The translations under genes were made by a program, and so were the position numbers. Positions 10,301 through 17,920 of a DNA stretch of 64,000 nt are shown piece after piece (within the stretch, counting starts at the first letter, position 1; every line of letters starts with the position of its first letter). Below the pieces are notes generated by a model. That model searched no databases, was not told the origin of the DNA, and saw only the letters and a program-made list of their open reading frames with translations. This stretch comes from Pseudanabaena sp. Salubria-1. Its GTDB lineage: Bacteria; Cyanobacteriota; Cyanobacteriia; Pseudanabaenales; Pseudanabaenaceae. The stretch spans positions 99,481 through 163,480 of the forward strand of contig JALQCR010000013.1 in the NCBI GenBank assembly GCA_023336205.1, given 5' to 3'.

Positions 10301-10398
10301 GGGTTATGGACTATTGCTGACCCCAGATCATCCACACAGAAGATGTTTACATCAGTAGACATAAAAATTGCGCAATTAAAAAAACACGCAAAAGTCAT
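7345..10398 (-). CDS. CBS-GAF-PAS(3)-HisKA-HATPase sensor kinase
   Basis: 1017 residues. A pair of CBS domains (about 20-155; GILTESDV and MGLVTIESL mark the two halves) is followed by GAF (about 190-370), three PAS domains (about 375-500, 510-635, 640-760; each ends in DISDRKK or DITKQK), a bacteriophytochrome-type HisKA (phospho-His in YSVSHDLRAPLRAIDGF) and HATPase (NLVQNAWKFTS, DDGAGFD, GTGIGLATVQR). CBS pairs usually bind adenine nucleotides, so this kinase may read energy state; that is inference. GAGG lies 6 nt before the ATG at 10398, which favours this start over the in-frame ATG at 10362. First gene of a three-gene operon with the next response regulator. Confidence 0.92.
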   Translation of the reverse strand: MTFACFFNCAIFMSTDVNIFCVDDLGSAIVHNPLVVKAEASVIEAIALMSESRDSGMFAKIRASCVLVVEGEKVLGILTESDVVSLIAQQRSLETLTMQAVMTSPVIAIQETECVDLTSLIEMMQQKHIRHLPILDDSDRLMGLVTIESLWQEIHSSSQLFKKSYDAELKKSEQRFVSLKATEQALKFQRDLNQLIAEITSRFIDISPDCLDEEIDRSLQLIGEATNSDTSYLIKFLIREQDESPLPEGTGSMTHEWTKPKYPRQIEQVQNVPLSVFPWANVKLLQREVVNISRVVDLPSEAMLDQANWQQFNLVSILMVPLIQKSVVTGSLGFASFSERINWDEEIIRLLQVMAQTIANAQQRAQDEQQLYESEERLRLALRAANQGLYDLNLQTGEAIVSLEYATMLGYNPATFQENNARWIERLHPDDCAHVTKVYQDYVAGLSSEYKVEFRQLTQTGEWKWILSLGRIVAWDESGNPLRMLGTHTDISDRKKAAAEQLLAEQVRQELKFLENILDIVLAGYWDWDLQTNEEYLSKGFKQMFGYEDDELPNSLETWQHLIFDEDLPMVFDCFDRHVQSHGKVPFYNEVRYRHKDGSTVWVNCSGKVIEWDQEGKPLRMIGCHIDITKQKQAENRLRKSDIHLKTAQRIGRLGSWEFILDPEQVIWSDELFHIFGRDRTIAPPNLDELHELLHPDDCDHHQQAVQTAIATGQPFDIEFRFFHQDGSIRYIQARGEPIFDDSNHVIQLIGTALDISDRKKAEATLIHTTTQLTASNRELEAFAYSVSHDLRAPLRAIDGFSQALIEDYGDKFDDEGKDYFDRIRRNIKRMGMLIDDLLRLSRVSRSEMRYSKVDLSTLVAEQLNELQAAEPERQVKFVIAPNVFVSADSTLIQMVIGNLVQNAWKFTSNHATARIEFGLISPDSNQNAQITYFVRDDGAGFDMNYADMLFGVFQRLHNTNEFAGTGIGLATVQRAIHRHGGRVWAEGAIEQGATIYFTIPDTMPSSVTNLPIGGES

Positions 10399-10462
10399 AA
10401 ATTACCTCTTATTTTACCCCCTTTACCCTTATTCAAACGAAAAAACAAAGAATTATTTTTTA

Positions 10463-13400
10463 TTATTTACATAATTTCAAAAGGCTTTGAATCGTAGTTA
10501 CTAGTTGCTTTAGTTTCAAAGGCTTACTTACATATTCATTGGCTCCTGCCGCAAGACAACGATCGCGATCGCCTGACATAGCTAATGCTGTCATCGCAAT
10601 AATTGGGATATTAACCAAGTTAGGATCAAGACGAATTTGTCTAGTCGCCTCTATGCCATCCATCGTAGGCATTTGAATATCCATCAAAATTATGTCAGGT
10701 TGATGAGCTTTGGCGATCGCGATCGCCTCCTGACCATTCTTTGCTAACAAAACGCGATAGTGCTTAGCTTCTAGATAGCTCACAGTGGTAATGATATTAG
10801 CTTCGTTGTCTTCTACTAGCAAAATGAGCGGGGATTGAATATTATTCTCATTAGTGACTGGAACATCCAATAATAAAGTGGTCTTAGGTCGGTTACTGAC
10901 GACTATTTCAGAAGCACTATCATGGGGTAGATCGACTGTAAAACAGCTCCCCACACCTAATTCACTAGTTAGCCCCACTCGACCACCATGCAGTTCGACA
11001 ATGCGCTTCACGAGTGCAAGCCCTAGTCCTGTTCCTTCATATTGCCGATTTAAAGCACTATCAATCTGGATAAAGGGCTGAAATAATTTTTTGATATTTT
11101 CTGGTGAAATGCCGATACCCGTATCGCTCACAGAAATTCGTAAGTATTGCTGTGAAGGGCGATCGCCCGTAGCTAAATTAGAAGACAACTCAGAAGGCAA
11201 CTGCGTAACCTCTAGATTAACTCGTCCTCCTTTTGGTGTGAACTTGACTGCATTGTTCAGCAGATTAATCAAAACTTGACGCATACGACGTTCATCAACC
11301 AGCAGGCTAGGGAGATTTAGTGGAATTTGGATATTATGCTGAATACCTTTTTGCAAAGCTTGTTGTTTGATAAATGACATGCTCGATTGGCAGAGAAGAT
11401 TAATTGATGTATGTGTACAATCCAATTCGATCTGTCCTGCTTCAATTTTTGCCAAATCGAGGATATCGTTGATCAACTCTAATAGGTGAGAGCCACTACG
11501 TTCAACAGTCTTTAATGCTTGAAGCTGCCGCGCGTTAAGATTGCCATATACCTGCTCCTGTAAGCCTTCGGTCATACCCAAGATCGCATTAAGAGGCGTG
11601 CGAAGTTCGTGGCTCATATTGGCAAGAAATTCATCCTTAAGTCTTGTCGAGCGGAGCAGCTCTTCATTGGTCTGTTGGAGATCTGCTGTGCGTTTTTTGA
11701 CTTTGTTTTCTAGAGATTGATTGAGTTGGAGTAGTTGTAGCTCAGCTTGCTTACGCGCAGTGATATCGCGACAAATAGCAAATTGGACAGTTTCGCCAGC
11801 CCAATCCACACTACTAGCACTAATTTCCACAGTACAGAGCGAACCATCTTTCCGACGATGAGAAGTTTCAAACTTCACCCTTTTATCTTGACTAAACTCC
11901 TCTACTCCTCTGTTAAGCTCTTCTTTTGTCCATCTAGCATCAATATCATAGATGCTCAATCTCATTACTTCATCGATCTGATAACCTAACATGTCTGCAA
12001 AGCTCTGGTTAACCTCGATCACCTTGCCTTGGAGGTCTAAAACAAACAAGCCATCAAGCGAAGTGTTGAAAAGCATCTTACTACGACGCAATTCTCTTGC
12101 CAGAGATGCTTCGGCACGTTTGCGATCGCTAATATCCCGAATCATAAACAGGGCTTCATCTTCGCCGCTCTTTACAACTCTAACTTCTTCATCTATCAAT
12201 TGATCCGCTACTCTAACTTGTTGCTCATATACTTGTAGTTCTCCCGTTTCTATAGCTTTCCGTAAATAGTAAAACTGACGTTCAACAATAGCTTCAGGTA
12301 ACACATCTGCCATCGATTGACCAGCGCGATCAATCTTGAGAGTAGCGATCGCAAAATCACGATTTTGCGTGACAAATTCCCGATAAATTCCATCAGCCCC
12401 AACTCGAAACATCAGATCGGGAATTGCCGAGAGCATTGCTCTGCTATGGGATTCACTACTTGCCAGTGCTAATTCAGCCTGTTTGCGATCGCTAATGTCG
12501 CGAATCATAAATAGAACTTCATCTTCATTAATTTTGATCACTCTAACTTCCTCATCATAGAAGCGATCGCCATCTTGAATTTTTTGCTCATAGAATTGCA
12601 ATTCACCAGTTTGCAAGGTTTTTTGTAGATAACTAATATGTCTTTCCGCGATATCTGCGGGTAATATTTCCAGCATCGATCTCCCAGTGAGATTGACATT
12701 TTGCAACGCCATCGCGAAATCCTTCGGCTGAGTGATAAACTCCCGATAGACCAAGTCTCTGCCAACCCGAAACATTAATTCAGGAATCATCAATAAGATA
12801 GCTCTGCTTTTGGCTTCAATGGCAGCTAAGGCTATTTCAGCTTGTTGGCGATCGCGCTGGGCAAAATGCTGTTCGCTAATATCTCGTACCACCAATAAAA
12901 CTTCATCTTCACTATAAGGAACAATTCGCACCTCCTCGATTTGGTCTTTTCCATCAATACAAAGAGTTTGTTCGTATATCTGAATAGCATTAGTTTGTAA
13001 CGTAAGTTGAATATATTCCATCCGTTGTTGGGCTACATCAGGAGGGAGCATCTCAGACATGTGGGCTCCCAAGAGATCAGCCGAAACTCCCAACATAGGA
13101 AAGTTAGGGCTGGCAATAAATTCTGAATAAAAGCCGTCCTGAGTCATGCGGATGATCATATCTGGCAGAGCACTAAGTATGGCGTGTTGATGGGCTTCAC
13201 TCTTGAGTAATCTAGCTTCTGATTGCTGACGCTCAACTAGTTGATCTTGCAATTTTTGGTTAGCTTGAGCTTGCTCAATGGAGATCGCATGGCTAATATA
13301 CCGAATAAACAAAGCCGCGATCGCGACTGACATGAGAAAACTAGTGATACTTATTTGTAGGCGAAGTACTTTAGCTTGACTAAGTTCATTGTCAGCTTCT

Positions 13401-13945
13401 CTTTCATGTTTATAGATAGTTTGGACAAAGGGCGCTAGGCGATCGGGAAACTCAATAAACCGTAGAAAATTTTTACTCTTAAAAAAATTAACTAGATGGG
13501 ATTCCGCTTCTGCGAGAGTTTTCGGTGATGCAGTCAGTTGATCTAATCGCGCAATCAGGGCTTGAGATTCTTGCTTAAATTCCCTCAAAAAAACTTCATG
13601 TTCTTTTAGTAAGGGTTCTAGCCCTTCGAGCTTGGATAACTTCCCTGAAGCACTATGAGTTTCCAAAAGGGTTAAGGTTGTTTGAATGGATTCTAGAAAT
13701 TTGGCACTCTCACGCCGAAAATCTTGTGGATCTTTTAAATAGGAAGATAATTGTTTGGCAGGACGATTATATAAAATATCTAATTGAATGACATCTAGCG
13801 ATTGATGCTCTTGCGATATAGTTTGGTTCTTTTGTAATATTTCTTGATGATAAAAATTTCCCAGCAGCAAACCAGTAGCAGTACCTAATGAGGTAATACA
13901 TAGGGCGATCGCATATCCATAAACTATTTTGTTGCTTAAAAACAT
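10463..13945 (-). CDS. Membrane hybrid kinase with repeated PAS domains, HisKA-HATPase-REC
   Basis: 1160 residues. Membrane helix at about 7-29, a helical sensory region with many Glu/Gln residues to about 190, and a second helix at about 193-213, giving a periplasmic loop of about 160 residues. Four PAS units follow (about 245-360, 375-485, 495-610, 615-735). The first three share the framework IPDLMFRVG, YREFVTQ and LFMIRDISDRK and look like internal copies of one another. Then HisKA (NMSHELRTPLNAILGM), HATPase (LLNNAVKFTP, DTGIGIS, GTGLGLALV) and a C-terminal receiver (IILMDIQMPTMDG, VSKPLKL). No clear ribosome site precedes the ATG. Confidence 0.92.
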   Translation of the reverse strand: MFLSNKIVYGYAIALCITSLGTATGLLLGNFYHQEILQKNQTISQEHQSLDVIQLDILYNRPAKQLSSYLKDPQDFRRESAKFLESIQTTLTLLETHSASGKLSKLEGLEPLLKEHEVFLREFKQESQALIARLDQLTASPKTLAEAESHLVNFFKSKNFLRFIEFPDRLAPFVQTIYKHEREADNELSQAKVLRLQISITSFLMSVAIAALFIRYISHAISIEQAQANQKLQDQLVERQQSEARLLKSEAHQHAILSALPDMIIRMTQDGFYSEFIASPNFPMLGVSADLLGAHMSEMLPPDVAQQRMEYIQLTLQTNAIQIYEQTLCIDGKDQIEEVRIVPYSEDEVLLVVRDISEQHFAQRDRQQAEIALAAIEAKSRAILLMIPELMFRVGRDLVYREFITQPKDFAMALQNVNLTGRSMLEILPADIAERHISYLQKTLQTGELQFYEQKIQDGDRFYDEEVRVIKINEDEVLFMIRDISDRKQAELALASSESHSRAMLSAIPDLMFRVGADGIYREFVTQNRDFAIATLKIDRAGQSMADVLPEAIVERQFYYLRKAIETGELQVYEQQVRVADQLIDEEVRVVKSGEDEALFMIRDISDRKRAEASLARELRRSKMLFNTSLDGLFVLDLQGKVIEVNQSFADMLGYQIDEVMRLSIYDIDARWTKEELNRGVEEFSQDKRVKFETSHRRKDGSLCTVEISASSVDWAGETVQFAICRDITARKQAELQLLQLNQSLENKVKKRTADLQQTNEELLRSTRLKDEFLANMSHELRTPLNAILGMTEGLQEQVYGNLNARQLQALKTVERSGSHLLELINDILDLAKIEAGQIELDCTHTSINLLCQSSMSFIKQQALQKGIQHNIQIPLNLPSLLVDERRMRQVLINLLNNAVKFTPKGGRVNLEVTQLPSELSSNLATGDRPSQQYLRISVSDTGIGISPENIKKLFQPFIQIDSALNRQYEGTGLGLALVKRIVELHGGRVGLTSELGVGSCFTVDLPHDSASEIVVSNRPKTTLLLDVPVTNENNIQSPLILLVEDNEANIITTVSYLEAKHYRVLLAKNGQEAIAIAKAHQPDIILMDIQMPTMDGIEATRQIRLDPNLVNIPIIAMTALAMSGDRDRCLAAGANEYVSKPLKLKQLVTTIQSLLKLCK

Positions 13946-13964
13946 TGGGTATAAAAGTTTATGA

Positions 13965-14031
13965 TTAAAGCTGCTGGGTAATTTTAACCAACTGCTTAAG
14001 TTTAGCTGGTTTCATCAAATAGTCGTTAGCC
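13965..14031 (-). pseudogene. Truncated receiver-domain C-terminus
   Basis: The minus strand reads [20 protein letters not shown] and one Leu, then a TAA at 13965-13967. This is the last alpha helix of a receiver domain with its conserved Lys-Pro, as in the hybrid kinases nearby. The upstream side is cut exactly where the perfect palindrome at 14030-14114 begins, so the remainder was lost or replaced at that junction. Confidence 0.65.
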
Positions 14032-14114
14032 GTTCTAAAAGTAAAAAATACAAAAAGATAAAGGTATTGCTTCGCAATACCTTTATCTTTTTGTATTTTT
14101 TACTTTTAGAACGG
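14030..14114. repeat. Perfect 39-bp-arm palindrome at the 3' end of tRNA-Asp
   Basis: Arms begin GTTCTAAAAGTAAAAAATAC and close on a TTC loop flanked by GGTATTGC/GCAATACC; the arms have no mismatch. It abuts the discriminator base of the tRNA and truncates a receiver-domain remnant on the other side. It may end the tRNA transcript, but its length and perfection exceed what a terminator needs. Confidence 0.85.
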
Positions 14115-14185
14115 GTTCGACGGGGCTCGAACCCGCAACTTCCGCCGTGACAGGGCGGTGCTCTAACCAATTGAACTACGAACCC
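14112..14185 (-). tRNA. tRNA-Asp (anticodon GTC)
   Basis: Read on the minus strand, the acceptor arms GGGTTCG and CGAACCC pair fully. The anticodon arm is CCGCC-CTGTCAC-GGCGG with anticodon GTC. The T arm is GCGGG-TTCGAGC-CCCGT, and the discriminator is G. CCA is not encoded. The 74-nt length is standard. Confidence 0.96.
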
Positions 14186-14370
14186 AAATTTTTGCTCTTA
14201 AATTTAATTTAAAGGATTGCTAATAACAAGGTGACTTGCAGCTCGTTTTTTGCGTTTCTTTATTTAAGCGCTCCTCATTATGTAGATTTACAAGATGTTT
14301 GTCAATACTCTAAGCATATTTTTTTGAAAATTTTTTAATAAAAACCAAAAAATAATTTTGTTCAGTCATT

Positions 14371-14423
14371 AAACTCAGGCATAGAGTTGCGTCTCTCTTC
14401 ACCGCAACTCTATGCCTGAGTTT
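14371..14423. repeat. Palindrome with 21-bp arms
   Basis: Arms AAACTCAGGCATAGAGTTGC(G) and complement around an 11-nt loop. The arms match perfectly. No T-run follows, so it belongs with the repeat-type palindromes more than with classic terminators. Confidence 0.75.
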
Positions 14424-14497
14424 TGATTTTGACCGAGAAAGGCGATCGCTATACTACCTTCCCAGCCAAGAATTACTGTCCATCCATTCTCATTATG

Positions 14498-14593
14498 AAA
14501 GGGTTTGCTGCGCCTTCGGCGCAGCAAACCCTTTCCAACCAAGAATTAATGATGCGGGGCAAAGCCCCGCATCATTAATTCTTGGTTGGAAAG
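14498..14593. repeat. Two overlapping hairpins that share one arm segment
   Basis: Hairpin one (14498-14534) has arms AAAGGGTTTGCTGCGCC with a short TTC-type loop. Hairpin two (14531-14593) has arms CTTTCCAACCAAGAATTAAT plus GATGCGGGGC around AAA. The CTTT at 14531-14534 belongs to both, so they cannot both form fully in one transcript. The phrase CCAAGAATTA also occurs just upstream at about 14466, which suggests growth by local template copying. Confidence 0.7.
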
Positions 14594-14724
14594 GTAGTAC
14601 TACCTCAAAATGTCGTAAAAAAACAGAAAAAGTCGTTGCAATTATGACCGTCCGTGATATCCTGTCACCCATTATTTGCCAGCTCAATTTGTCCAATAGG
14701 ATTTAATTGGTGTAGAGGACTCCC

Positions 14725-15363
14725 ATGAATTGCTTTAAAAGCGAAAACATCAAAATTGCGATCGCCACAACGCTTTTGACGCAGATTGTCAGTATCGCCA
14801 TACCAACAACAGTGCCATCCGTCATGCCATCAGCGATCGCCTTGCCAGGTCAAACACCCGATCAAGTCATTGATTGGATTAGAACTAATCCAGCATTGCG
14901 CCCAGAAGCTGGCGAGCGTCTGCTTGTGCGCAAAAGTGACACACCATCAAGACGATTTCAATTTCAAGCCAGCGTAGTGCTACCAGGGATTGCCGCCATA
15001 CAGAAGAGCGAGGCAAATCTCATTAGAAGTGAGCAGATTAGAATTTTTGACATCATTAATGGGGTGACACGCTCTCGGCTAGAAGAGTCACTGCGCTCTA
15101 TTTATGGGCCAGATATTATGCGCGACTATGCGACGGCTAAGCGGGTTTATGCCTATCCAACAGTCGCCATGTTGCAGCGATCGCAAGCTAAAAATGCTTC
15201 GCCAATTCTCAGAGCCTTGCAAGGGGAATTACGTCAAGGCAAGAAGTACGGCTACTGGGTGGAGTTATTACAAAATGGCAAAGGTAGCGCTAATTCTGGA
15301 CAAATTACGGTGTTTGAGCTGGACAGTCTCCCAAAACTTGAGCAAGAGTTAAGCAACCGCTAG
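14725..15363 (+). CDS. Exported protein of unknown function
   Basis: 212 residues. The N-terminus has Lys residues, a hydrophobic stretch (IAIATTLLTQIVSIAIPTTV) and a plausible signal peptidase site near SAIA-LPGQ, so export is likely. The mature part is mixed alpha/beta with no recognisable catalytic motif; WIRTNPALRPEAGERLLVRK is its most distinctive stretch. Single gene between tRNA-Asp and a bidirectional terminator that starts on its stop codon. I do not recognise the family; similar small exported proteins of unknown role are common in cyanobacteria. Confidence 0.72.
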   Translation: MNCFKSENIKIAIATTLLTQIVSIAIPTTVPSVMPSAIALPGQTPDQVIDWIRTNPALRPEAGERLLVRKSDTPSRRFQFQASVVLPGIAAIQKSEANLIRSEQIRIFDIINGVTRSRLEESLRSIYGPDIMRDYATAKRVYAYPTVAMLQRSQAKNASPILRALQGELRQGKKYGYWVELLQNGKGSANSGQITVFELDSLPKLEQELSNR

Positions 15364-15405
15364 AATCAAAAAAAGCCTCGCTTTGCGAGGCTTTTTTTGA
15401 TTCTA
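15361..15405. terminator. Perfect palindromic terminator beginning at a stop codon
   Basis: TAGAATCAAAAAAAGCCTCG pairs with its exact complement, CTTTG-type loop. The first three bases are the TAG stop of the gene at 14725-15363. A-run and T-run on opposite sides let it work in both directions. Confidence 0.85.
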
Positions 15406-15422
15406 GCCCTGCACTCAAGTGC

Positions 15423-15502
15423 GGGCTAAAAGCTCAAACCCGTTGAAACGGGTTGATTAGAAGTATTCTCAAGTCTGCTTAAGCAGACTTGAGCTTTTAG
15501 CC
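15423..15502. repeat. Compound palindrome between convergent genes
   Basis: Outer arms GGCTAAAAGCTCAA and TTGAGCTTTTAGCC enclose two inner hairpins, AACCCGTTGAAACGGGTT and TCAAGTCTGCTTAAGCAGACTTGA. This is a cruciform-like arrangement. No gene overlaps. Confidence 0.65.
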
Positions 15503-15518
15503 AAGAACTTGAGTTCTT

Positions 15519-15571
15519 GGTTTCTTTAACAAAAAAGCCTCGCAAAGCGAGGCTTTTTTGTTAAAGAAACC
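15519..15571. terminator. Palindromic terminator over the ccsA stop codon
   Basis: Arms GGTTTCTTTAACAAAAAAGC + CTCGC with loop AAA and exact complement. The right arm contains the last codons and TAA stop of ccsA (minus strand). Its core AAAAAAGCCTCGC repeats the core of the terminator at 15361-15405. Confidence 0.8.
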
Positions 15572-16616
15572 AACCGTAACTGTGTAAACCTTTACCGAGA
15601 AGATTTACACCGAGATAACAAGTCCAGACTACTAATAGCCCCACACTAGCCAAAATCGCAGGTTTGCGTCCTTGCCAGCCTTTAGTAATGCGTGTATGCA
15701 AATAAGCCGCAAAGACTAACCATGTAATCAAAGACCATGTTTCCTTCGGGTCCCAACTCCAGTAAGAACCCCATGCTTCGTTTGCCCATACTCCACCTGC
15801 AATGATCCCAATCGTCAGCAGAGGAAAACCTAATCCGATCGCTCGATAACTGAGATTATCTAAAGTCTCACCAATAGTAAGACGACGCAAAGATAGCGGT
15901 TTAGTTTGGGTAGCGATCGCATCAGCGGTCAGCGTCATACTATTCGCTGATTGTAAATTACCCGACTTCAAAATACCGCCCATACTCTCAACTGCAAAAG
16001 CGGCAAATGTCTCAGAGCTAGGATTATCAGTGTTATTCCCATCGGCAACGCTACGGAAGTTTGTGCCAAAGGAACTACCCTGTAACACCACATCTTGACC
16101 ACGGGTAACAATCAAAAAGGCGATCGCTAAAATGCTACCTGTCATCAAAGCCGCATAACTAAGCAGCATGACGCTAACATGCATCATTAACCAATTTGAC
16201 TTTAGTGCAGGGACAAGGGGCTCAGAGACTTGCATCCCCGACGGCAGAGCTAGAGCAGCAAAAGCGGTGATTCCCATTGCGAGAGGTGAAGTAAAAGCCC
16301 CAACTAGACGCTTGGCGGTGTCATTAGCGCTTTTGTTGCCGATGCGATTAACTACGATATGCATGGTGGTAATACCCCATGCTAAGAAAAATAACGATTC
16401 GTAAAGATTGCTCAGTGGGAAATAGCCTGCATCAATCCAACGCGCTCCCAGTAATGTAGCAATACAGAGATTAGCGATCGCCATGCCTGCGTTACCAAGC
16501 GATCGCAAATATGGCAAGTTAGGGAATGCGACATGTACCCAAAAAATAAGCATGGTCGCAAAGAGGACGGCAAATGATGAGTTGTCCAGTAAGTTCTGAA
16601 GCGCGACGAGTTGCAT
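15561..16616 (-). CDS. ccsA: System II cytochrome c assembly protein CcsA (ResC type)
   Basis: 351 residues, an integral membrane protein with about eight helices. The tryptophan-rich heme-handling signature [15 protein letters not shown] is at about 283-297, and conserved His residues in [15 protein letters not shown] and [13 protein letters not shown] are likely axial heme ligands. It ends in LHSYGWF, typical of this family. CcsA works with Ccs1/ResB to carry heme across the thylakoid or plasma membrane and attach it to apocytochromes such as cytochrome f and c6. Some databases name this subunit ccsB. No ccs1 is adjacent. The gene stands alone, with a palindromic terminator over its stop codon. 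Confidence 0.93.
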   Translation of the reverse strand: MQLVALQNLLDNSSFAVLFATMLIFWVHVAFPNLPYLRSLGNAGMAIANLCIATLLGARWIDAGYFPLSNLYESLFFLAWGITTMHIVVNRIGNKSANDTAKRLVGAFTSPLAMGITAFAALALPSGMQVSEPLVPALKSNWLMMHVSVMLLSYAALMTGSILAIAFLIVTRGQDVVLQGSSFGTNFRSVADGNNTDNPSSETFAAFAVESMGGILKSGNLQSANSMTLTADAIATQTKPLSLRRLTIGETLDNLSYRAIGLGFPLLTIGIIAGGVWANEAWGSYWSWDPKETWSLITWLVFAAYLHTRITKGWQGRKPAILASVGLLVVWTCYLGVNLLGKGLHSYGWFL

Positions 16617-16732
16617 TCAGGCAATTCTCCAGCAATTTTGAAAAGTTTGTATGATTTGATTTTTAAAAGTGCATATCCTATGCGTTTTTATTGTAAGCGA
16701 TGTTGCTAAGCCTTACCATTTGTCACTTAGAT

Positions 16733-16785
16733 AAAACCCAAGAGAGAGTTGCGGCGCAAAGCGCCGCAACTCTCTCTTGGGTTTT
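16733..16785. repeat. Dispersed palindromic repeat, AAAACCCA family
   Basis: Arms AAAACCCAAGAGAGAGTTGC + GGCGC around AAA, perfect. Right flank GTCCTAACA mirrors the left flank GTTAGGACA of the palindrome at 45541-45595, so both belong to one family. The homopolymer-filled repeat at 60664-60823 carries the same GAGAGTTG arm. Confidence 0.75.
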
Positions 16786-16800
16786 GTCCTAACATTGATG

Positions 16801-17885
16801 CGCCAATTCAAGGATGAAATGCAACGGGTTCTGATGAAGCAAAGAATACTTCGTAAGGAGTACGATAGTCAAGTGATTTTCTGGGTCTGTGATTGATCAA
16901 ATTCACTGCCTTCTGAAAGTCCTCTTCTTTCACGATTTTAAAGTTTGTACTTTTGGGATAGAACTCTCTAATTAATCCATTGGTGTGTTCATTCAATCCA
17001 CGTTCCCATGAATGATATGGATTCGCAAAGAAGGTCTCTAGTTTCAATCTTTCAGATAGCTTCTCATGCCCACAGAATTCTCTTCCATTATCAAAGGTCA
17101 TTGTCTTTCGAGATGTTGATTCTATAGGCTCAAATAGATTGAATGTCACTCTGTTTATCTCATCCATCGTCTTGTTCTTAGCTAGTCCAGCAAGTAAATA
17201 CTTCGATGCTTTATCAACATGCGTAACTACGATACCTGTGTGGTTGCACCCGATTACCGTATCACTTTCCCAATGTCCAATCTCTGTTTTTAAATCTGCA
17301 ATCTTCGGTCGATTCTCTATCCCTACCCTATTGGGAATGCCACCTCGCTTCTGATGGCGACCTTTGCGCCTTCGTTGCTTTTGCTTCTGCCTCAGATATT
17401 GTTGATATATTCCCATCTCTTGATGGTTTGCATAGATCATCAGATAAATCGTCTCATAGCTGATTTTACCTAGCCCCTCCTTTCCATTCTCCTGCTAGTT
17501 GCTCTGGGCTGTGGTGTTGCTCTAACCGTTGTTTGACTTCGGCGATCGTCTCAGCACTGATGCTCTGAAATCTTACCTTTGCTTGTTTCCGTCTTGCTTT
17601 CATCAGGGCAACCGCAGTATCTGGCAAATAGCCAATCTGTCGCTCGTCTGTATTGCGCGATAACTCTCTTGAAATCGTACTTTTGTTTCGCTTCAAGCGA
17701 CGACCTATCTCTGATACAGATAATTGCTCAATTACTCTTAGTTTATACAGTTCACTTCTTTCTGTGGTGGTAAGATGGACAAAGCTCATGAGGGTATCCT
17801 AATTATTGTGATTAATATCAGAATATCCTTATGAGTCCCTTTACGCAAAGATCTCTAGGTGTTGCATTTCATCCTTGAATTGGCG
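16801..17885 (-). mobile_element. IS30-family element, copy 1 (transposase broken)
   Basis: Inverted ends CGCCAATTCAAGGATGAAAT and complement. A 3-bp ATG duplication (16798-16800 and 17886-17888) flanks it. It is 1085 bp, two bases shorter than copy 2 at 23752-24838 and otherwise seemingly identical to it. It lies between ccsA and the transglutaminase-like gene and ends 35 bp before that gene's ATG, so it may have displaced its promoter. Confidence 0.93.
16808..17789 (-). pseudogene. IS30-family transposase, frameshifted
   Basis: Compared with the intact copy at 23759-24742, one C is missing from each of two C-runs at about 17475-17495 (CCTCCTTTCC for CCTCCCTTTCC, and TCTCCTGC for TCTCCCTGC). 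The two losses split the frame into an HTH part (17466-17789; SVSEIGRRLKRNKSTISREL) and a catalytic part (16808-17440) that keeps the DDE residues. Both losses fall in short C-runs, so either real decay or base-calling error could explain them. Confidence 0.88.
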
Positions 17886-17920
17886 ATGGCTATAGCTATT
17901 AAGAGTCAAAGCTTTTTGAT

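Larger units (their letters stand above)
14186..14724. other. Intergenic region with three hairpins, no gene seen
   Basis: It separates the minus-strand tRNA from a plus-strand gene. I see no credible reading frame; the longest open stretch on the minus strand simply reads through hairpin arms. It holds the hairpins listed separately at 14371-14423 and 14498-14593. Promoters for both flanking genes must lie here, but no convincing -35/-10 pair could be assigned. Confidence 0.6.

Noticed and set aside
14030..14114. tRNA-associated attachment site of an integrated element
   Set aside because: The palindrome abuts tRNA-Asp, but no integrase and no direct repeat of the tRNA 3' end are found in the window.
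14493..14696. Small minus-strand open frame in the tRNA-Asp downstream region
   Set aside because: Most of it is the translation of two overlapping hairpins; no ribosome site or family resemblance.
17139..17354. 71-residue plus-strand frame present in both IS30 copies (also at 24090-24305)
   Set aside because: It is repeated only because the IS is repeated; antisense to the transposase core with no start signal.
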